This document shows, in pieces, positions 33,734-42,609 of a DNA stretch of 64,000 nucleotides. Source of the stretch: IDS-8 sp035304345. GTDB taxonomy: Bacteria > Pseudomonadota > Gammaproteobacteria > Steroidobacterales > Woeseiaceae. A program made the position numbers and the translations under genes. The notes beneath the pieces are model-generated. The model was not told the origin of the DNA. It saw only the letters and a list, made by a program, of their open reading frames with translations, and searched no databases. The stretch is from the NCBI GenBank assembly GCA_035304345.1, contig DATGQE010000066.1, forward strand, positions 1 to 64,000. The letters are read 5' to 3'. Positions within the stretch are counted from its first letter, which is position 1. The number at the start of each line of letters is the position of its first letter.

Positions 33734-34743
33734 GCACGAGCGAGCTGCCCGACGGCCTCGACCCGGTGCGCGCCTTCCAGGCGCTCGGGCCGGACGACAT
33801 CCTGGGCCCGCTCGAGTCGCTGGGCTTCGTGCCCGACGGGCGCTTCTACCCGCTGTCGAGCTACGAGAACCGCGTGTACCGGGTGGGCATCGAAGACGGG
33901 GCGCCCGTGGTCGCCAAGTTCTACCGGCCGGCGCGCTGGAGCGACGAGGCCATCCTGGAGGAGCACGCCTTCACCCTGGAGCTCGCCGAGCGCGCGATCC
34001 CGGTCGTGCCGCCGCTGGTGCGGGAGGGACGCACGTTGCACCATTCCGGGCCGTTCCGCTTCGCGGTGTTCCCTTCCCGCGGCGGCCGCGCCCCGGAGCT
34101 CGACCAGCCCGGCGTGCGCCGCCGGCTGGGACGGCTGGTGGCCCGCCTGCACGTCGAGGGCGAACGGCGCCCGTTCCGGCACCGGCCGGCGATCGACATC
34201 GAATCCTACGGTTATGCCTCGCGCCGCTACCTCCTGGAGGAAGGCTTCATCCCGGCCGAGCTCGCCGCCACCTACGAGGGCGTGACCGCGCACCTGCTCG
34301 AGAACGTGGCCGCCTGCTTCGAGCGCGCCGGGGCGGTCAGGACCCTGCGCCTGCACGGCGACTTTCACGCGGCCAACGTGCTCGCCGACGGCGACGAGCT
34401 CTTCATCGTCGATTTCGACGACGTCCGCAGCGGCCCGGCCGTGCAGGACCTCTGGATGCTGCTCGCCGGCAGCCGCGAGGAGCAGGTGCCGCAGCTCGCC
34501 GAGGTGCTCGCGGGTTACGAGGAGTTCCGCCGCTTCGACGCGCGCGAGCTGCACCTGGTCGAGGCGCTCCGGTCGCTGCGCATCATGCACTACGCCGCCT
34601 GGATCGCGCGCCGCTGGGCCGATCCGGCCTTCAAGACCGCGTTCCCGTGGTTCAACACGGCCCGCTACTGGGACGAGCACATTCTCGCCCTGCGCGAGCA
34701 GGCCGCGCTGACGCAGGAGCCCCCGCTCCCGTGGCGGGGATAA
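33730..34743 (+). CDS. srkA: Stress-response serine/threonine kinase SrkA (YihE)
   Basis: The 337-residue protein is a YihE/SrkA-type kinase related to choline kinases. It shows VPDGRFYPLSSYENRVYRVGIEDGAPVVAKFYRPARWSDEAILEEHAFTLELAERAIPVVPPL at the start, then LRLHGDFHAANVLADGDELFIVDFDDVRSGPAVQDLWMLL, which has the catalytic HGDFH and metal-binding VDFDD motifs. In E. coli this kinase counters the MazEF-linked death pathway under stress. It starts 4 bp before the typA stop, so the two form a transcription unit, a link that is not the usual E. coli neighbourhood (there dsbA). Confidence 0.93.
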   Translation: MSTSELPDGLDPVRAFQALGPDDILGPLESLGFVPDGRFYPLSSYENRVYRVGIEDGAPVVAKFYRPARWSDEAILEEHAFTLELAERAIPVVPPLVREGRTLHHSGPFRFAVFPSRGGRAPELDQPGVRRRLGRLVARLHVEGERRPFRHRPAIDIESYGYASRRYLLEEGFIPAELAATYEGVTAHLLENVAACFERAGAVRTLRLHGDFHAANVLADGDELFIVDFDDVRSGPAVQDLWMLLAGSREEQVPQLAEVLAGYEEFRRFDARELHLVEALRSLRIMHYAAWIARRWADPAFKTAFPWFNTARYWDEHILALREQAALTQEPPLPWRG

Positions 34744-34838
34744 TCCCGTTTGCGCTGCCGCCCTGCCGGGTCCACAATGGAATCGGGCGCTTCCCCGCGC
34801 GCATCCCGGAACTCCCGCGGGCCGGAGCGACTCATACG

Positions 34839-35648
34839 ATGCAGTACGCGCTTTGCCAACCCCATGCTCGAAGGGGACGTCGCCGCTTGATCGCACCGAG
34901 CTGGAAGCCGGTCCTGGTGACAGCGATTGCTGCGGTGCTGTGTGCCTGCTCCCAGCACGTCACCCTCCGGGACCCCACCATCCCCGACCCGCTCGTCGAG
35001 CGGATCCCGTTGTCCGTTGCCGTGCGCTACCCGGAGGAATTCGAGCACTACGTGCACAAGGAAAAGGTCATCGGCAAGGACGAATGGACCATCGACATGG
35101 GTCGCGCGAACAGCATGCTGTTCACGAAGCTGTTCGGCGCGCTGTTCACGGAGTGCACGATCATCGGCAAGGCGCCGCCGCGTGACGATGCGGAGAAGAG
35201 CGGCGCCTCGCGCTGCCGCTTCGTGCCGCCCGAAACCGATCCGGCCGACCTGCCGATCGACGCGCTGATCGAGCCGAGCATCGACGCCTTCGAGTTCTCC
35301 GTCCCGAACCAGAGCCAGACGGATGCTTTCGCCGTCTGGATCCGTTACCGCATCAAGATTTTCGATTCGGCGGGCAACGAGATTGCCAACTGGCCGCTCA
35401 GCGCCTACGGCAAGGCGATGAGCAAGATGATGGGTGGCGACGACGCCCTGCGCCATGCCGCCGTGCTGGCGATGCGCGATGCGGCGGCACTCGTCATCCT
35501 GCAAATGGACAAGTCGACCGGCATCAGTGCCCTGACCCAGGCGCGACGCAGCCGCGCGAACGGGGCCGGTGCGGCCGAAGGCGCGTTGCCGGTCGACGAG
35601 CCGCTGCGAACGACCGCGACGGAGGACAGGCAAGATGATTCCGGGTAG
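34839..35648 (+). CDS. Putative lipoprotein
   Basis: The 269-residue protein has a basic N-terminus and a hydrophobic stretch ending in a lipobox (AVLCAC, Cys37). The mature part is alpha/beta (LRDPTIPDPLVERIPLSVAVRYPEEFEHYVHKEKVIGKDEWTIDMGRANSMLFTKLFGALF). Later it contains PIDALIEPSIDAFEFSVPNQSQTDAFAVWIRYRIKIFDSAGNEIANWPLSAYG, which resembles envelope proteins with an unusual-lipoprotein assembly look (YajG-like, loosely). Start at ATG 34839 is uncertain; a TTG 49 bp downstream is possible. The last 14 bp overlap the start of the next lipoprotein gene, indicating coupled expression. Confidence 0.7.
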   Translation: MQYALCQPHARRGRRRLIAPSWKPVLVTAIAAVLCACSQHVTLRDPTIPDPLVERIPLSVAVRYPEEFEHYVHKEKVIGKDEWTIDMGRANSMLFTKLFGALFTECTIIGKAPPRDDAEKSGASRCRFVPPETDPADLPIDALIEPSIDAFEFSVPNQSQTDAFAVWIRYRIKIFDSAGNEIANWPLSAYGKAMSKMMGGDDALRHAAVLAMRDAAALVILQMDKSTGISALTQARRSRANGAGAAEGALPVDEPLRTTATEDRQDDSG

Positions 35649-36333
35649 TGCAAAAGCCGTGGCAGGCGTGCGGGGAATCCTGGCGGGGGTGCTGGCCGTG
35701 TCGCTCTCCGGGTGCGTGACCTCCCGCGTGGAGGACGTGCGCCAGGGTGCGACCGGCATCGGCGAGGGCGAAGGCGTCGTCATCATGGCGAAGAGCTATC
35801 ACCTCGGCAACGAGACGGAAGCGGACTTCGTGCGTTGCGTCGGCAAGGAGATAGCCTCCGGGCGCTCCGGTCTCAGGGTGGTGCCGCACACGGAGTTCGT
35901 CGATGCCCTGTTCCCGTGGTTCGAGCCGCGGACGGCGCCGGCCGAGACCAAGAGCCTGCCCGAGCTCATGCAGCGGCCGGGCGTGCCGGAGACGATCGCC
36001 GAGCAGGGCGTGCGCTACGTCGTCTGGCTGGACGGCAATACCGATCGCGTCGCGGGTGGCGGCAGCATGTCGTGTGCGGCCGGCCCCGGCGGCGGCGGCT
36101 GCTTCGGTTTCGCCTGGTGGCAGAACGACTCCAAGTACGAAGCCTCCGTGTGGGACCTGCAGGGCCTCGAGGATGCCGGCAGCGTGAGCACCGACGTGAG
36201 CGGGACGTCCTTCCTGCCCGCAATCGTCATTCCGATCCCGCTCATCGCGCGCACCCAGTCGCATGCCTGCGGCGGGCTGGCCGAGCAGCTCAAGCTCTTC
36301 ATCAAGGGCGAGCAGGAACAGTCCGACACCTGA
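35635..36333 (+). CDS. Putative lipoprotein coupled to the preceding one
   Basis: The 232-residue protein has a signal ending in a lipobox (LAVSLSGC, Cys27). The mature protein begins VTSRVEDVRQGATGIGEGEGVVIMAKSYHLGNETEADFVRCVGKEIASGRSGLRVVPHTEFVDALFPWFEPRTAP. It ends with a glycine-rich loop (GGGSMSCAAGPGGGGCFGFAWWQNDSKYEASVWDLQ) and VPFLPAIVIPIPLIARTQSHACGGLAEQLKLFI-like strands. I recognise no family. The gene starts inside the end of the upstream lipoprotein gene (14-bp overlap) behind GGAGGACAGG, so the two proteins probably act together. It converges with the NlpC/P60 gene. Confidence 0.72.
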   Translation: MIPGSAKAVAGVRGILAGVLAVSLSGCVTSRVEDVRQGATGIGEGEGVVIMAKSYHLGNETEADFVRCVGKEIASGRSGLRVVPHTEFVDALFPWFEPRTAPAETKSLPELMQRPGVPETIAEQGVRYVVWLDGNTDRVAGGGSMSCAAGPGGGGCFGFAWWQNDSKYEASVWDLQGLEDAGSVSTDVSGTSFLPAIVIPIPLIARTQSHACGGLAEQLKLFIKGEQEQSDT

Positions 36334-36394
36334 CCGCACCCCGGCGGCCACCGCCCTGCGCGGGCGACGCTGTCCCGGTCGCGCGCGCGGCGGG

Positions 36395-36901
36395 CTACGG
36401 GCGGCCGCCGCGGCGGAAGGCCCGGCGGTAGTACGGGGCGTCGAGATCCGCGATCGTCACCTCGCGTCCCGTGGCAGGGGCGTGCACGAAACGGCCGTCG
36501 CCGAGGTACAGGCCGACGTGCGACACCTTGCCGTCGATGTCGAAGAACAACACGTCGCCGACCTCGAGATCGTCGCGCCCGACCGGCGCCAGCGCGTTCC
36601 ACAGCGCGCCCGTGGTGCGCGGGAGGCGCCTGCCGGCGTGTGCCCAGGCGAAGCTCACGAGCCCGCTGCAGTCGAAGCCCGAGGGCGAGCGGCCGCCGTA
36701 GCGGTACGGCGCACCGACCTGCCCGGCCGCGACGATCGCGGCGCGCTCGCCCGGCGTGCGCCCTGCCTCCTCGCCGCGCACCACGGCCGGTACGGCCGGG
36801 GCCGGCGGATCCACGGCCGGGGCACCGGCACAGGCGGCGAGCAGGAGCGGCGCCAGGAGCGGTACGAGCGGCATGGCCGGTTTGGCAGGGGCGCACGACA
36901 T
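36395..36901 (-). CDS. NlpC/P60 endopeptidase lipoprotein
   Basis: The 168-residue protein has a lipobox (LLLAAC, Cys24). The NlpC/P60 domain follows: AAIVAAGQVGAPYRYGGRSPSGFDCSGLVSFAWAHAGRRLPRTTGALW with Cys78, DDLEVGDVLFFDIDGKVSHVGLYLGDGRFVHAPATG with His128 and His140. These form the Cys-His-His active site of cell-wall D,L-endopeptidases that cut peptidoglycan stem peptides. It probably works from the outer-membrane inner leaflet in cell-wall remodelling. The start at 36901 gives the lipoprotein signal but lacks a good ribosome site. It is divergent from the HExxH lipoprotein gene. Confidence 0.9.
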   Translation of the reverse strand: MSCAPAKPAMPLVPLLAPLLLAACAGAPAVDPPAPAVPAVVRGEEAGRTPGERAAIVAAGQVGAPYRYGGRSPSGFDCSGLVSFAWAHAGRRLPRTTGALWNALAPVGRDDLEVGDVLFFDIDGKVSHVGLYLGDGRFVHAPATGREVTIADLDAPYYRRAFRRGGRP

Positions 36902-36958
36902 ATGGAACACTTCGACGCTTTGTCGGCAATACCTTACCGGCCCGGAACTTAACGATCC

Positions 36959-38218
36959 ATGAACCGCCTGTCCGCCCTGCTCGCCTCGGCCGGCCTGCTG
37001 CTCCTCGGCGGCTGCGGCCTCGGCTCGGCCGAGGCGGGTGCGCAGGAGAAAGACCAGGTCTACCGGCTGCACTACGTCGTCACGATCGATCGCGAGGCCG
37101 GCGGTGCGCAGGTGGAGCTCACGCTGCGCCAGCGCGACGGCTACCTGCGCGAGCTCGACATGCCGCTCCTCGACGGCCGTATCGGCGCCGTCGAGGGCGA
37201 CGGCGAGGTCGCGATCGCCGACGGGCGTGCCGCCTGGCAGCCGCCGGCCGACGGCGGCCGGCTCCGCTGGTTCGCGCGCCTCGAGCACCAGCGCGGCGAC
37301 GGTGGCTACGACGCTTACCTCGCGGCGGACTGGGCGCTGTTTCGCGGGGAGGACGTGATCCCGTCCGCGCGTACCCGCACCGTCCGTGGCGCCTTCAGCC
37401 GTACCTCGCTGGAGCTCCGGCTGCCCCCCGGCTGGTCGTCCGTGACGCCGTGGCCCGGTGACGGCGGGCGGTTCGAGATCGACAACCCGAAGCGCCGCTT
37501 CGACACGCCGACCGGCTGGATCGTGCTCGGCCGGCTCGGCGTGCGTAACGACACCATCGCGGGCATCCGGACGCGGATCGCCGGTCCCGTCGACCACGGG
37601 GTACGGCGCCTGGACATGCTCGCCCTGCTCAACTGGACCCTGCCCGAGGTCCTGCGCGTCCTGCCCGATTTCCCCGAGCGCCTCACCGTCGTGAGCGCGG
37701 GCGATCCCATGTGGCGCGGGGCCCTCTCTGGCCCCGCGTCGCTGTACATCCACGCGGAGCGCCCGCTCATCAGCGAGAACGGCACGAGCCCCCTGCTGCA
37801 CGAGGTCATGCACGTCGGCCTCGGCGTCGGCAGCGAGGACGGCGCCGACTGGATCGTCGAAGGCCTGGCGGAGTACTACGGCCTGGAGGCCCTGCGCCGC
37901 AGCGGCACGATCAGCGAGCAGCGCTACGCCCGCGCCCTCGAGGGCCTGGCCGAGTGGGGCCGCGAGGTCGACACGCTTTGCGCCCGGGTGTCGAGCGGCA
38001 GCCGCACGGCGCGCGCGGTGACCGTGTTCGCGCGCCTGAACGCCGAGATCCGCCAGCGGACCGACGGCCGGCACAGCCTCGACGACGTGCTCGAAAGGAT
38101 CGCGGAACGGGGCAGGAACGTCTCCGTCGACGCCCTTCGCGACATCGCGACCGACGTTGCCGGCGAGCCGCTGGATGCGCTGGGCCCGCGGCACCTGCCC
38201 GGCTGCGACGACGGTTGA
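36959..38218 (+). CDS. Peptidase-like lipoprotein with HExxH motif
   Basis: The 419-residue protein has a lipobox (LLLLGGC, Cys19). Residues 50-150 are beta-sandwich-like, followed by a domain reminiscent of M1 aminopeptidases: LLHEVMHVGLG with HEVMH at 281-285, and DWIVEGLAEYYGLEALRRSG with Glu301 (the NEG-type position) and Glu305. If folded like M1, His281, His285 and Glu301 or Glu305 would bind zinc. The substrate is unknown, and the distance from HExxH to the Glu is shorter than in classic M1 enzymes. The ORF ends in a TTGA overlap with the AAA ATPase gene downstream, so the two are likely co-translated. Confidence 0.72.
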   Translation: MNRLSALLASAGLLLLGGCGLGSAEAGAQEKDQVYRLHYVVTIDREAGGAQVELTLRQRDGYLRELDMPLLDGRIGAVEGDGEVAIADGRAAWQPPADGGRLRWFARLEHQRGDGGYDAYLAADWALFRGEDVIPSARTRTVRGAFSRTSLELRLPPGWSSVTPWPGDGGRFEIDNPKRRFDTPTGWIVLGRLGVRNDTIAGIRTRIAGPVDHGVRRLDMLALLNWTLPEVLRVLPDFPERLTVVSAGDPMWRGALSGPASLYIHAERPLISENGTSPLLHEVMHVGLGVGSEDGADWIVEGLAEYYGLEALRRSGTISEQRYARALEGLAEWGREVDTLCARVSSGSRTARAVTVFARLNAEIRQRTDGRHSLDDVLERIAERGRNVSVDALRDIATDVAGEPLDALGPRHLPGCDDG

Positions 38219-39720
38219 GCGCGGCACCGCCCGTGGTGGACCGGCGTCACGATCTCGGGCTCCTGCTCAGGTCGCGTACCCCGGTCGTCGCGATCGAGAC
38301 CCGTGACGAGCTGCGCCTGCTCGCGCTCCTGCGCGACATCGGTCGCGCCCGCCCGCCCGCGGAGCAGGTGCCGCTGTTCCGCTGGAGCGTCACGGACGGC
38401 CTGCAGCGCCTCGACGTCGACCTTCCCCCGCAGCCCCACGCCGCGGCTCCCGCGGAGGTGCTGAAGCACGTCCGCGCGATCACCCGGCCCGGCATCTACG
38501 TGCTCCTCGACTTCCACCCCTACCTCGACGACCCGGTGAACGTCCGGCTGATGAAGGACATCTGCCTGCGTTTCGCCGACGTGCCGCGTCACCTCGTGCT
38601 GGTGAGCCATCGGATCGACATTCCGCCGGAGCTCCGGCCCTACGCCGCCCGTTTCGAGATGGCGCTGCCGTCCGACGCGGAACGCGCGGCCATCGTCAAG
38701 CGCGTCGCCGCCGAATGGGCGGCGGCGAACCGGGGCTCCCCGGTGCGCGCCGACGACAAGGCCCACGACCTGCTCATCCGCAACCTCGCCGGGCTTTCCG
38801 ACGCCGACACCGAGCGGCTCGCCCGCGGCGCCATATTCGACGACGGCGCGATCACCCGCAGCGACCTGCCGGGCGTCATGCAGGCGAAGTACGAGCTCCT
38901 GAACACGGGCGGCGTGCTTCAGTTCGAGTACGACACGCGTCGGTTCAGCGAAGTCGGCGGGCTCGAGCGCCTGAAACGATGGCTGGCAGAGCGCCGTGTC
39001 GCCTTCACGGGTTCCGCACCGGGGCTCGATCCGCCGAGGGGCATCCTGCTGATCGGCGTGCAGGGTTGCGGCAAGAGCCTCGCGGCGAAAGCGACCGCCG
39101 GCATTTTCGGCATTCCGCTGCTCAGGCTCGATTTCGGCGCGATCTACAACAAGTATCACGGGGAGACCGAGCGCAACCTGCGCGAGTCGCTGCGCACCGC
39201 CGACGTCATGGCACCCTGCGTGCTCTGGATCGACGAGATCGAGAAGGGTGTCGCGGGGCGCGGCGGCGAGACCGGCACCACCCAGCGCGTGCTGGCGACT
39301 TTCCTTTCCTGGCTCGCTGAAAAGAAGACCCGCGTCTTCGTCGTCGCCACTGCGAACGACATCAGCGCGTTGCCGCCGGAGCTCGTGCGCAAGGGCCGCT
39401 TCGACGAGATATTCTTCGTCGACCTTCCCGGTCCCGCCGTGCGCGCCGAGATCGTCCGCATCCACCTCGAGGGGCGCGGCCAGGCCGCCCCGGCCGACGT
39501 CGTCCGCGCGATGGCGGCCGCGACGGAAGGATTCTCGGGCGCGGAGATCGAGCAGGCCATCGTGTCGGCGTTGTACGCCGCGCACGCGCAGCAAGCGCCG
39601 CTCTCGCGGGAGCACCTGCTCGAGGCGGTGCGCGGCACCCGTCCCCTGTCCGTGGTCATGGCAGAGCACGTGGCCGGGCTGCGCCGCTGGGCCGAAGGCC
39701 GGACCGTTCCCTGCGGCTGA
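38215..39720 (+). CDS. AAA ATPase, Ycf46-like
   Basis: The ~501-residue protein has an N-terminal P-loop-like domain (VAIETRDELRLLALLRDIGRARP and LKHVRAITRPGIYVLLDFHPYLDDPVNVRLMKDICLRF, similar to DEAD-like parts of Ycf46). The AAA core follows: GILLIGVQGCGKSLAAKA (Walker A, from about residue 280), KYHGETERNLRESL, CVLWIDEIEKGVAGRGGETGTTQRVLATFL (Walker B), FVVATANDISALPPELVRKGRFDEIFFVDLPG (sensor 1 and arginine finger) and GFSGAEIEQAIVSALYAAHAQ. Such proteins are probable chaperone-like remodelers with no settled role. The start is uncertain (TTG at 38215, or GTG at 38233); TTGA overlap with the peptidase gene is the best fit. The FHA gene follows after 19 bp. Confidence 0.86.
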   Translation: MSAAPPVVDRRHDLGLLLRSRTPVVAIETRDELRLLALLRDIGRARPPAEQVPLFRWSVTDGLQRLDVDLPPQPHAAAPAEVLKHVRAITRPGIYVLLDFHPYLDDPVNVRLMKDICLRFADVPRHLVLVSHRIDIPPELRPYAARFEMALPSDAERAAIVKRVAAEWAAANRGSPVRADDKAHDLLIRNLAGLSDADTERLARGAIFDDGAITRSDLPGVMQAKYELLNTGGVLQFEYDTRRFSEVGGLERLKRWLAERRVAFTGSAPGLDPPRGILLIGVQGCGKSLAAKATAGIFGIPLLRLDFGAIYNKYHGETERNLRESLRTADVMAPCVLWIDEIEKGVAGRGGETGTTQRVLATFLSWLAEKKTRVFVVATANDISALPPELVRKGRFDEIFFVDLPGPAVRAEIVRIHLEGRGQAAPADVVRAMAAATEGFSGAEIEQAIVSALYAAHAQQAPLSREHLLEAVRGTRPLSVVMAEHVAGLRRWAEGRTVPCG

Positions 39721-39739
39721 GCAGTGGTAAGATCGGCCC

Positions 39740-41728
39740 ATGGCTAACGACAACAACAAGGCACACGAGTTGGCCGCCGGGGGCGAAGAGGACACCACGG
39801 AGCTCGAGACGCTGCCGCGGGTCCTCGTCGGCGAGCCGGCCGACGACTACGAATCCGAGGCGGACGCCGCCACCTGTTCTTTCGAAAGCCTCGAGGGGCA
39901 GCACCGCGACGCCTCGCTCGCGACGCTGCGATCGGAGCTCGAGCAGCGCGAGTACGAGCTCGAGCACCTGCGGGTGCGCTGCACTGGCCTGGAGGCGGAG
40001 CTCCAGGCGCGCGAGACCGCCACCGCCAATCTCGCGAACGAGCTCACGGGCATGCGCCAGTCCCTGGACGCGGCGCGCCAGCGACTGGAGCGCCGCGACG
40101 CGCGACTCGCGCGGCTCGAGGCGCGCATCGTCGAGCTGGAGACAGAGCTCGCCGAGGCGGCCGGGTCGCTCGCGGATGCGCGCGATGCGGCGGCGGCGGC
40201 CGAGGCGGCGCGGGCCGAAATCGAAGCGCGCATCGCGGCGCTCACGGAAGCCCTCTCGCAGGAACGGGATGCGCACAGCCGGGTGCGCGAGGAAGCCGCC
40301 GCGCAGGCCAGGCGCCTCGAGGAATCGGAGCACCAGCACGCCGAGTCGCGTGCGCAGCTCGACACGCTGCGGCAGTACGTGGAAGGCCGCAAGGTGCAGT
40401 GGGAGCAGCAGGACGTGCTGCTGCGCACGAAAGACGTGCTGCTCGAGGAACAGCATCGCAAGCTCGAGCAGCAGGCACGGGAGATCGCGGATCTCGAGGC
40501 ACGCCTCTCGGCCGAGGCGGAAGAGAGCGACCGCCTGCGCGCCGCGGAGGCGAGCGTGGCGAAAGAGAACGGCAGGCTGCGGGAAGAGCTCGCTGCCCTG
40601 CGCCGGTTGGCCGAAGAGCACGCGCGCGAGCGCGACGAGCACCGGTCCCTGGAGACGCGCCATCGCGCGCTCGCGGAGCGCGCCGACGAGCTCCGCCTGG
40701 AGGTCGATGCCCTGCGCAGCGAATGCGCAAGGCTCGAAGCCGCCGCCCGCGAGCGCGATCGCCTCGCGGGCGCGCTGGTGGCCGAACGCAACGGCGTCGC
40801 CGCGCTGCGCGCACAGCTCGACAGGACCGAGCACTACGCCGACGGGCTGCGGCGCCAGCTCCGCGATCGCGCTGCCGAGGCGGAAGCCAACGACGCCGCA
40901 CGCCGGGCGCTCGCCGACGAGCTCGCCGCGGCACGTGCGGACCTGGACGGCCTGCAGCGCCAGCTCGAGGCCGACCGCGAGCGCCGCACCGCGCTCGAGC
41001 GGGAACGCGACGAGGAGCGCCGTCGCTTCGAGGAGGAGCTCGCGCAGCTCAGGTCCGACCTCGCGAACGCGGAGCAGGCGATCACGGACAACCAGGCGGT
41101 GAACGAGCAGCTTTCGTCCGACCTGCTCGAGTCGTCGAGCTTCCGCGCCGCGCTCGAAGCGCAGCTCGCCGAGGCGGAGGAGAGCCACGAGAGGCAGGTC
41201 CGGGAGCTGAATCGCGAGCTGAAGCGACTGAAGCAGCAGGTGGAGGAAAGCCAGCGCAAGCTGACGAGCAAGGACGCGGCGATCGGCGTGCTGCTCGCGG
41301 AGCTCGCGGCGAAGCCGGAAGCGCGACCGGTCCAGGCGGGAGCCGAGCCCTGGGTGCAACGGACCGTCGACCGCCCGTCGCCGCCGCCCCAGGATCGTCC
41401 CCCGGCGCAGGACCGCGAGAAGGACCGTACGGCGCGTCTCCTCGTCGGCACGCTGGACGGCCAGGAAGTGCGCTTTCCGCTGTTCAAGAACAAGCTCACC
41501 ATCGGCCGCACCGCGCACAACGACATCCAGCTCAAGGCGCAGTACATCAGCCGCCGCCACGCCGTCGTCGTGTGCGAGAACGAAAGCACGCGCATCGTCG
41601 ACTGGGGCAGCAAGAACGGGATCTTCGTCAACGGCATCCGGGTGTCGGAGAAGGTCCTGAAGCACGGCGACCGGCTCACCGTCGGCACCGCCGAATTCCG
41701 CTACGAGGAGTTGCCGAAACGGGGATAG
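39740..41728 (+). CDS. Large coiled-coil protein with C-terminal FHA domain
   Basis: The 662-residue protein has a short variable N-terminus, then about 480 residues of uninterrupted coiled coil (about 50-535, rich in Glu, Arg, Leu and Ala). A Pro-rich linker and an FHA domain follow (residues 570-655): GTLDGQEVRFPLFKNKLTIGRTAHNDIQLKAQYISRRHAVVVCENESTRIVDWGSKNGIFVNGIRVSEKVLKHGDRLTVGTAEFRYEE. The GR, S..H and NG residues that read phosphothreonine are present. FHA proteins bind Thr-phosphorylated partners, often kinases of type VI secretion or cell-division systems. The gene sits 19 bp after the AAA ATPase, so a joint role is likely. The kinase partner may be elsewhere. Confidence 0.85.
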   Translation: MANDNNKAHELAAGGEEDTTELETLPRVLVGEPADDYESEADAATCSFESLEGQHRDASLATLRSELEQREYELEHLRVRCTGLEAELQARETATANLANELTGMRQSLDAARQRLERRDARLARLEARIVELETELAEAAGSLADARDAAAAAEAARAEIEARIAALTEALSQERDAHSRVREEAAAQARRLEESEHQHAESRAQLDTLRQYVEGRKVQWEQQDVLLRTKDVLLEEQHRKLEQQAREIADLEARLSAEAEESDRLRAAEASVAKENGRLREELAALRRLAEEHARERDEHRSLETRHRALAERADELRLEVDALRSECARLEAAARERDRLAGALVAERNGVAALRAQLDRTEHYADGLRRQLRDRAAEAEANDAARRALADELAAARADLDGLQRQLEADRERRTALERERDEERRRFEEELAQLRSDLANAEQAITDNQAVNEQLSSDLLESSSFRAALEAQLAEAEESHERQVRELNRELKRLKQQVEESQRKLTSKDAAIGVLLAELAAKPEARPVQAGAEPWVQRTVDRPSPPPQDRPPAQDREKDRTARLLVGTLDGQEVRFPLFKNKLTIGRTAHNDIQLKAQYISRRHAVVVCENESTRIVDWGSKNGIFVNGIRVSEKVLKHGDRLTVGTAEFRYEELPKRG

Positions 41729-41837
41729 GCGGCCCCCGCGGGCGCCATGTTCTCCCTTTGTGAGCGCAATCACGGCAATGCGCGGCGCGCTGCGCTAGCC
41801 TTCGGGCTACCCACCACCAATCGGCTCGGGAACAGCC

Positions 41838-42131
41838 ATGACGACGCCCAGGACGGCGCGGCCGCACATGGATTTGGGTGCGGCGGAGGACCTTGCCAGC
41901 ACGGCCGAGAAACTGGCCACGAGACGGATCTGGCTGCCGAAGCTGCTCTACGACGGCCTTCCCTGGTTCTACCTCGCCGCCGGCGTTGCCGCGTTCCTCG
42001 CCACCGTGTACGTGAGCACGTGGCTCTGGATCGTGCCGCACTACCTGCTGTTCTCGCTGGCGTGCCTGCACCTCGGCATGGCGGTGCTGCGCAAGCGGCG
42101 CCGCACGCGCCGCGAGCGGGAAGGCGCCTGA
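41838..42131 (+). CDS. Small two-helix membrane protein
   Basis: The 97-residue protein has a soluble start (GAAEDLASTAEKLATRRIWLPKLLYDG). Two hydrophobic segments follow (LPWFYLAAGVAAFLATVYVS, about 42-61, and WLWIVPHYLLFSLACLHLGMAVL, about 63-85), then a basic tail (RKRRRTRREREGA). ATG at 41838 lies after GGGAACAGCC. No family recognised. It follows the FHA gene after 109 bp on the same strand. Confidence 0.6.
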   Translation: MTTPRTARPHMDLGAAEDLASTAEKLATRRIWLPKLLYDGLPWFYLAAGVAAFLATVYVSTWLWIVPHYLLFSLACLHLGMAVLRKRRRTRREREGA

Positions 42132-42209
42132 TCCGCCCCGCCGCCTGGCACTTGACCTCCCGGCGGCCATCGGAAAGGATGCCACGTCCGGCGCCGGGGA
42201 CGCAGGCAG

Positions 42210-42524
42210 GTGGATACGGAAAAGATCAAGCGCATCGTCGCTTACGAAGGCGGATTGTTCCTCGTGCTGGCCTTCGCCGGCACGGTGGTGCTGCCCGTCT
42301 GCATCTACCTGGTCGGGACCATCGTGTTCGGTCCCTACGAGGGCGGCGGCCTGGGTGCGTTCTTCGGCGCGCTGCAGGCCGAGCTCCGCGCCGGCGAGCT
42401 CACCGTGCTGTTCCTCGTCCTGTCCCCGTGGATCCTCGTGCAGCTCGGGCGCCTTGCCGTCGCCGCCTTCAGGCGCCTGGGCGCCGTGGAGGACGCTCCC
42501 GAGCGCGTGCCGCCGAAACTGTGA
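42210..42524 (+). CDS. Small membrane protein, unknown
   Basis: The 104-residue protein starts at a GTG and has two hydrophobic segments (about 15-38 GLFLVLAFAGTVVLPVCIYLVGTIVFG, and 63-85 ELTVLFLVLSPWILVQLGRLAVAA) with a basic C-terminal stretch. Its stop overlaps the CRP-type site at 42520. No family is recognised. It lies 78 bp after the previous small membrane protein and could be co-transcribed. Confidence 0.55.
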   Translation: MDTEKIKRIVAYEGGLFLVLAFAGTVVLPVCIYLVGTIVFGPYEGGGLGAFFGALQAELRAGELTVLFLVLSPWILVQLGRLAVAAFRRLGAVEDAPERVPPKL

Positions 42525-42535
42525 CCGACGTCACA
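42520..42535. promoter_or_regulatory. CRP/FNR-superfamily consensus site
   Basis: TGTGA, six bases, then TCACA is the exact half-site pair bound by CRP, Vfr and Clp-type regulators, with AAAC and ATTT flanks that also fit the longer consensus. It sits over the stop of the small membrane gene and about 130 bp before the next ATG. A cAMP-dependent or other CRP-family regulator could control the following gene. This is a sequence match only. Confidence 0.55.
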
Positions 42536-42609
42536 ATTTCCTGATTCCACAGGGGAAAACTTGCGCCGCTCGCTGGCGCTTATGTCAAGGGTCGGGCATG
42601 CTTGCGGCA

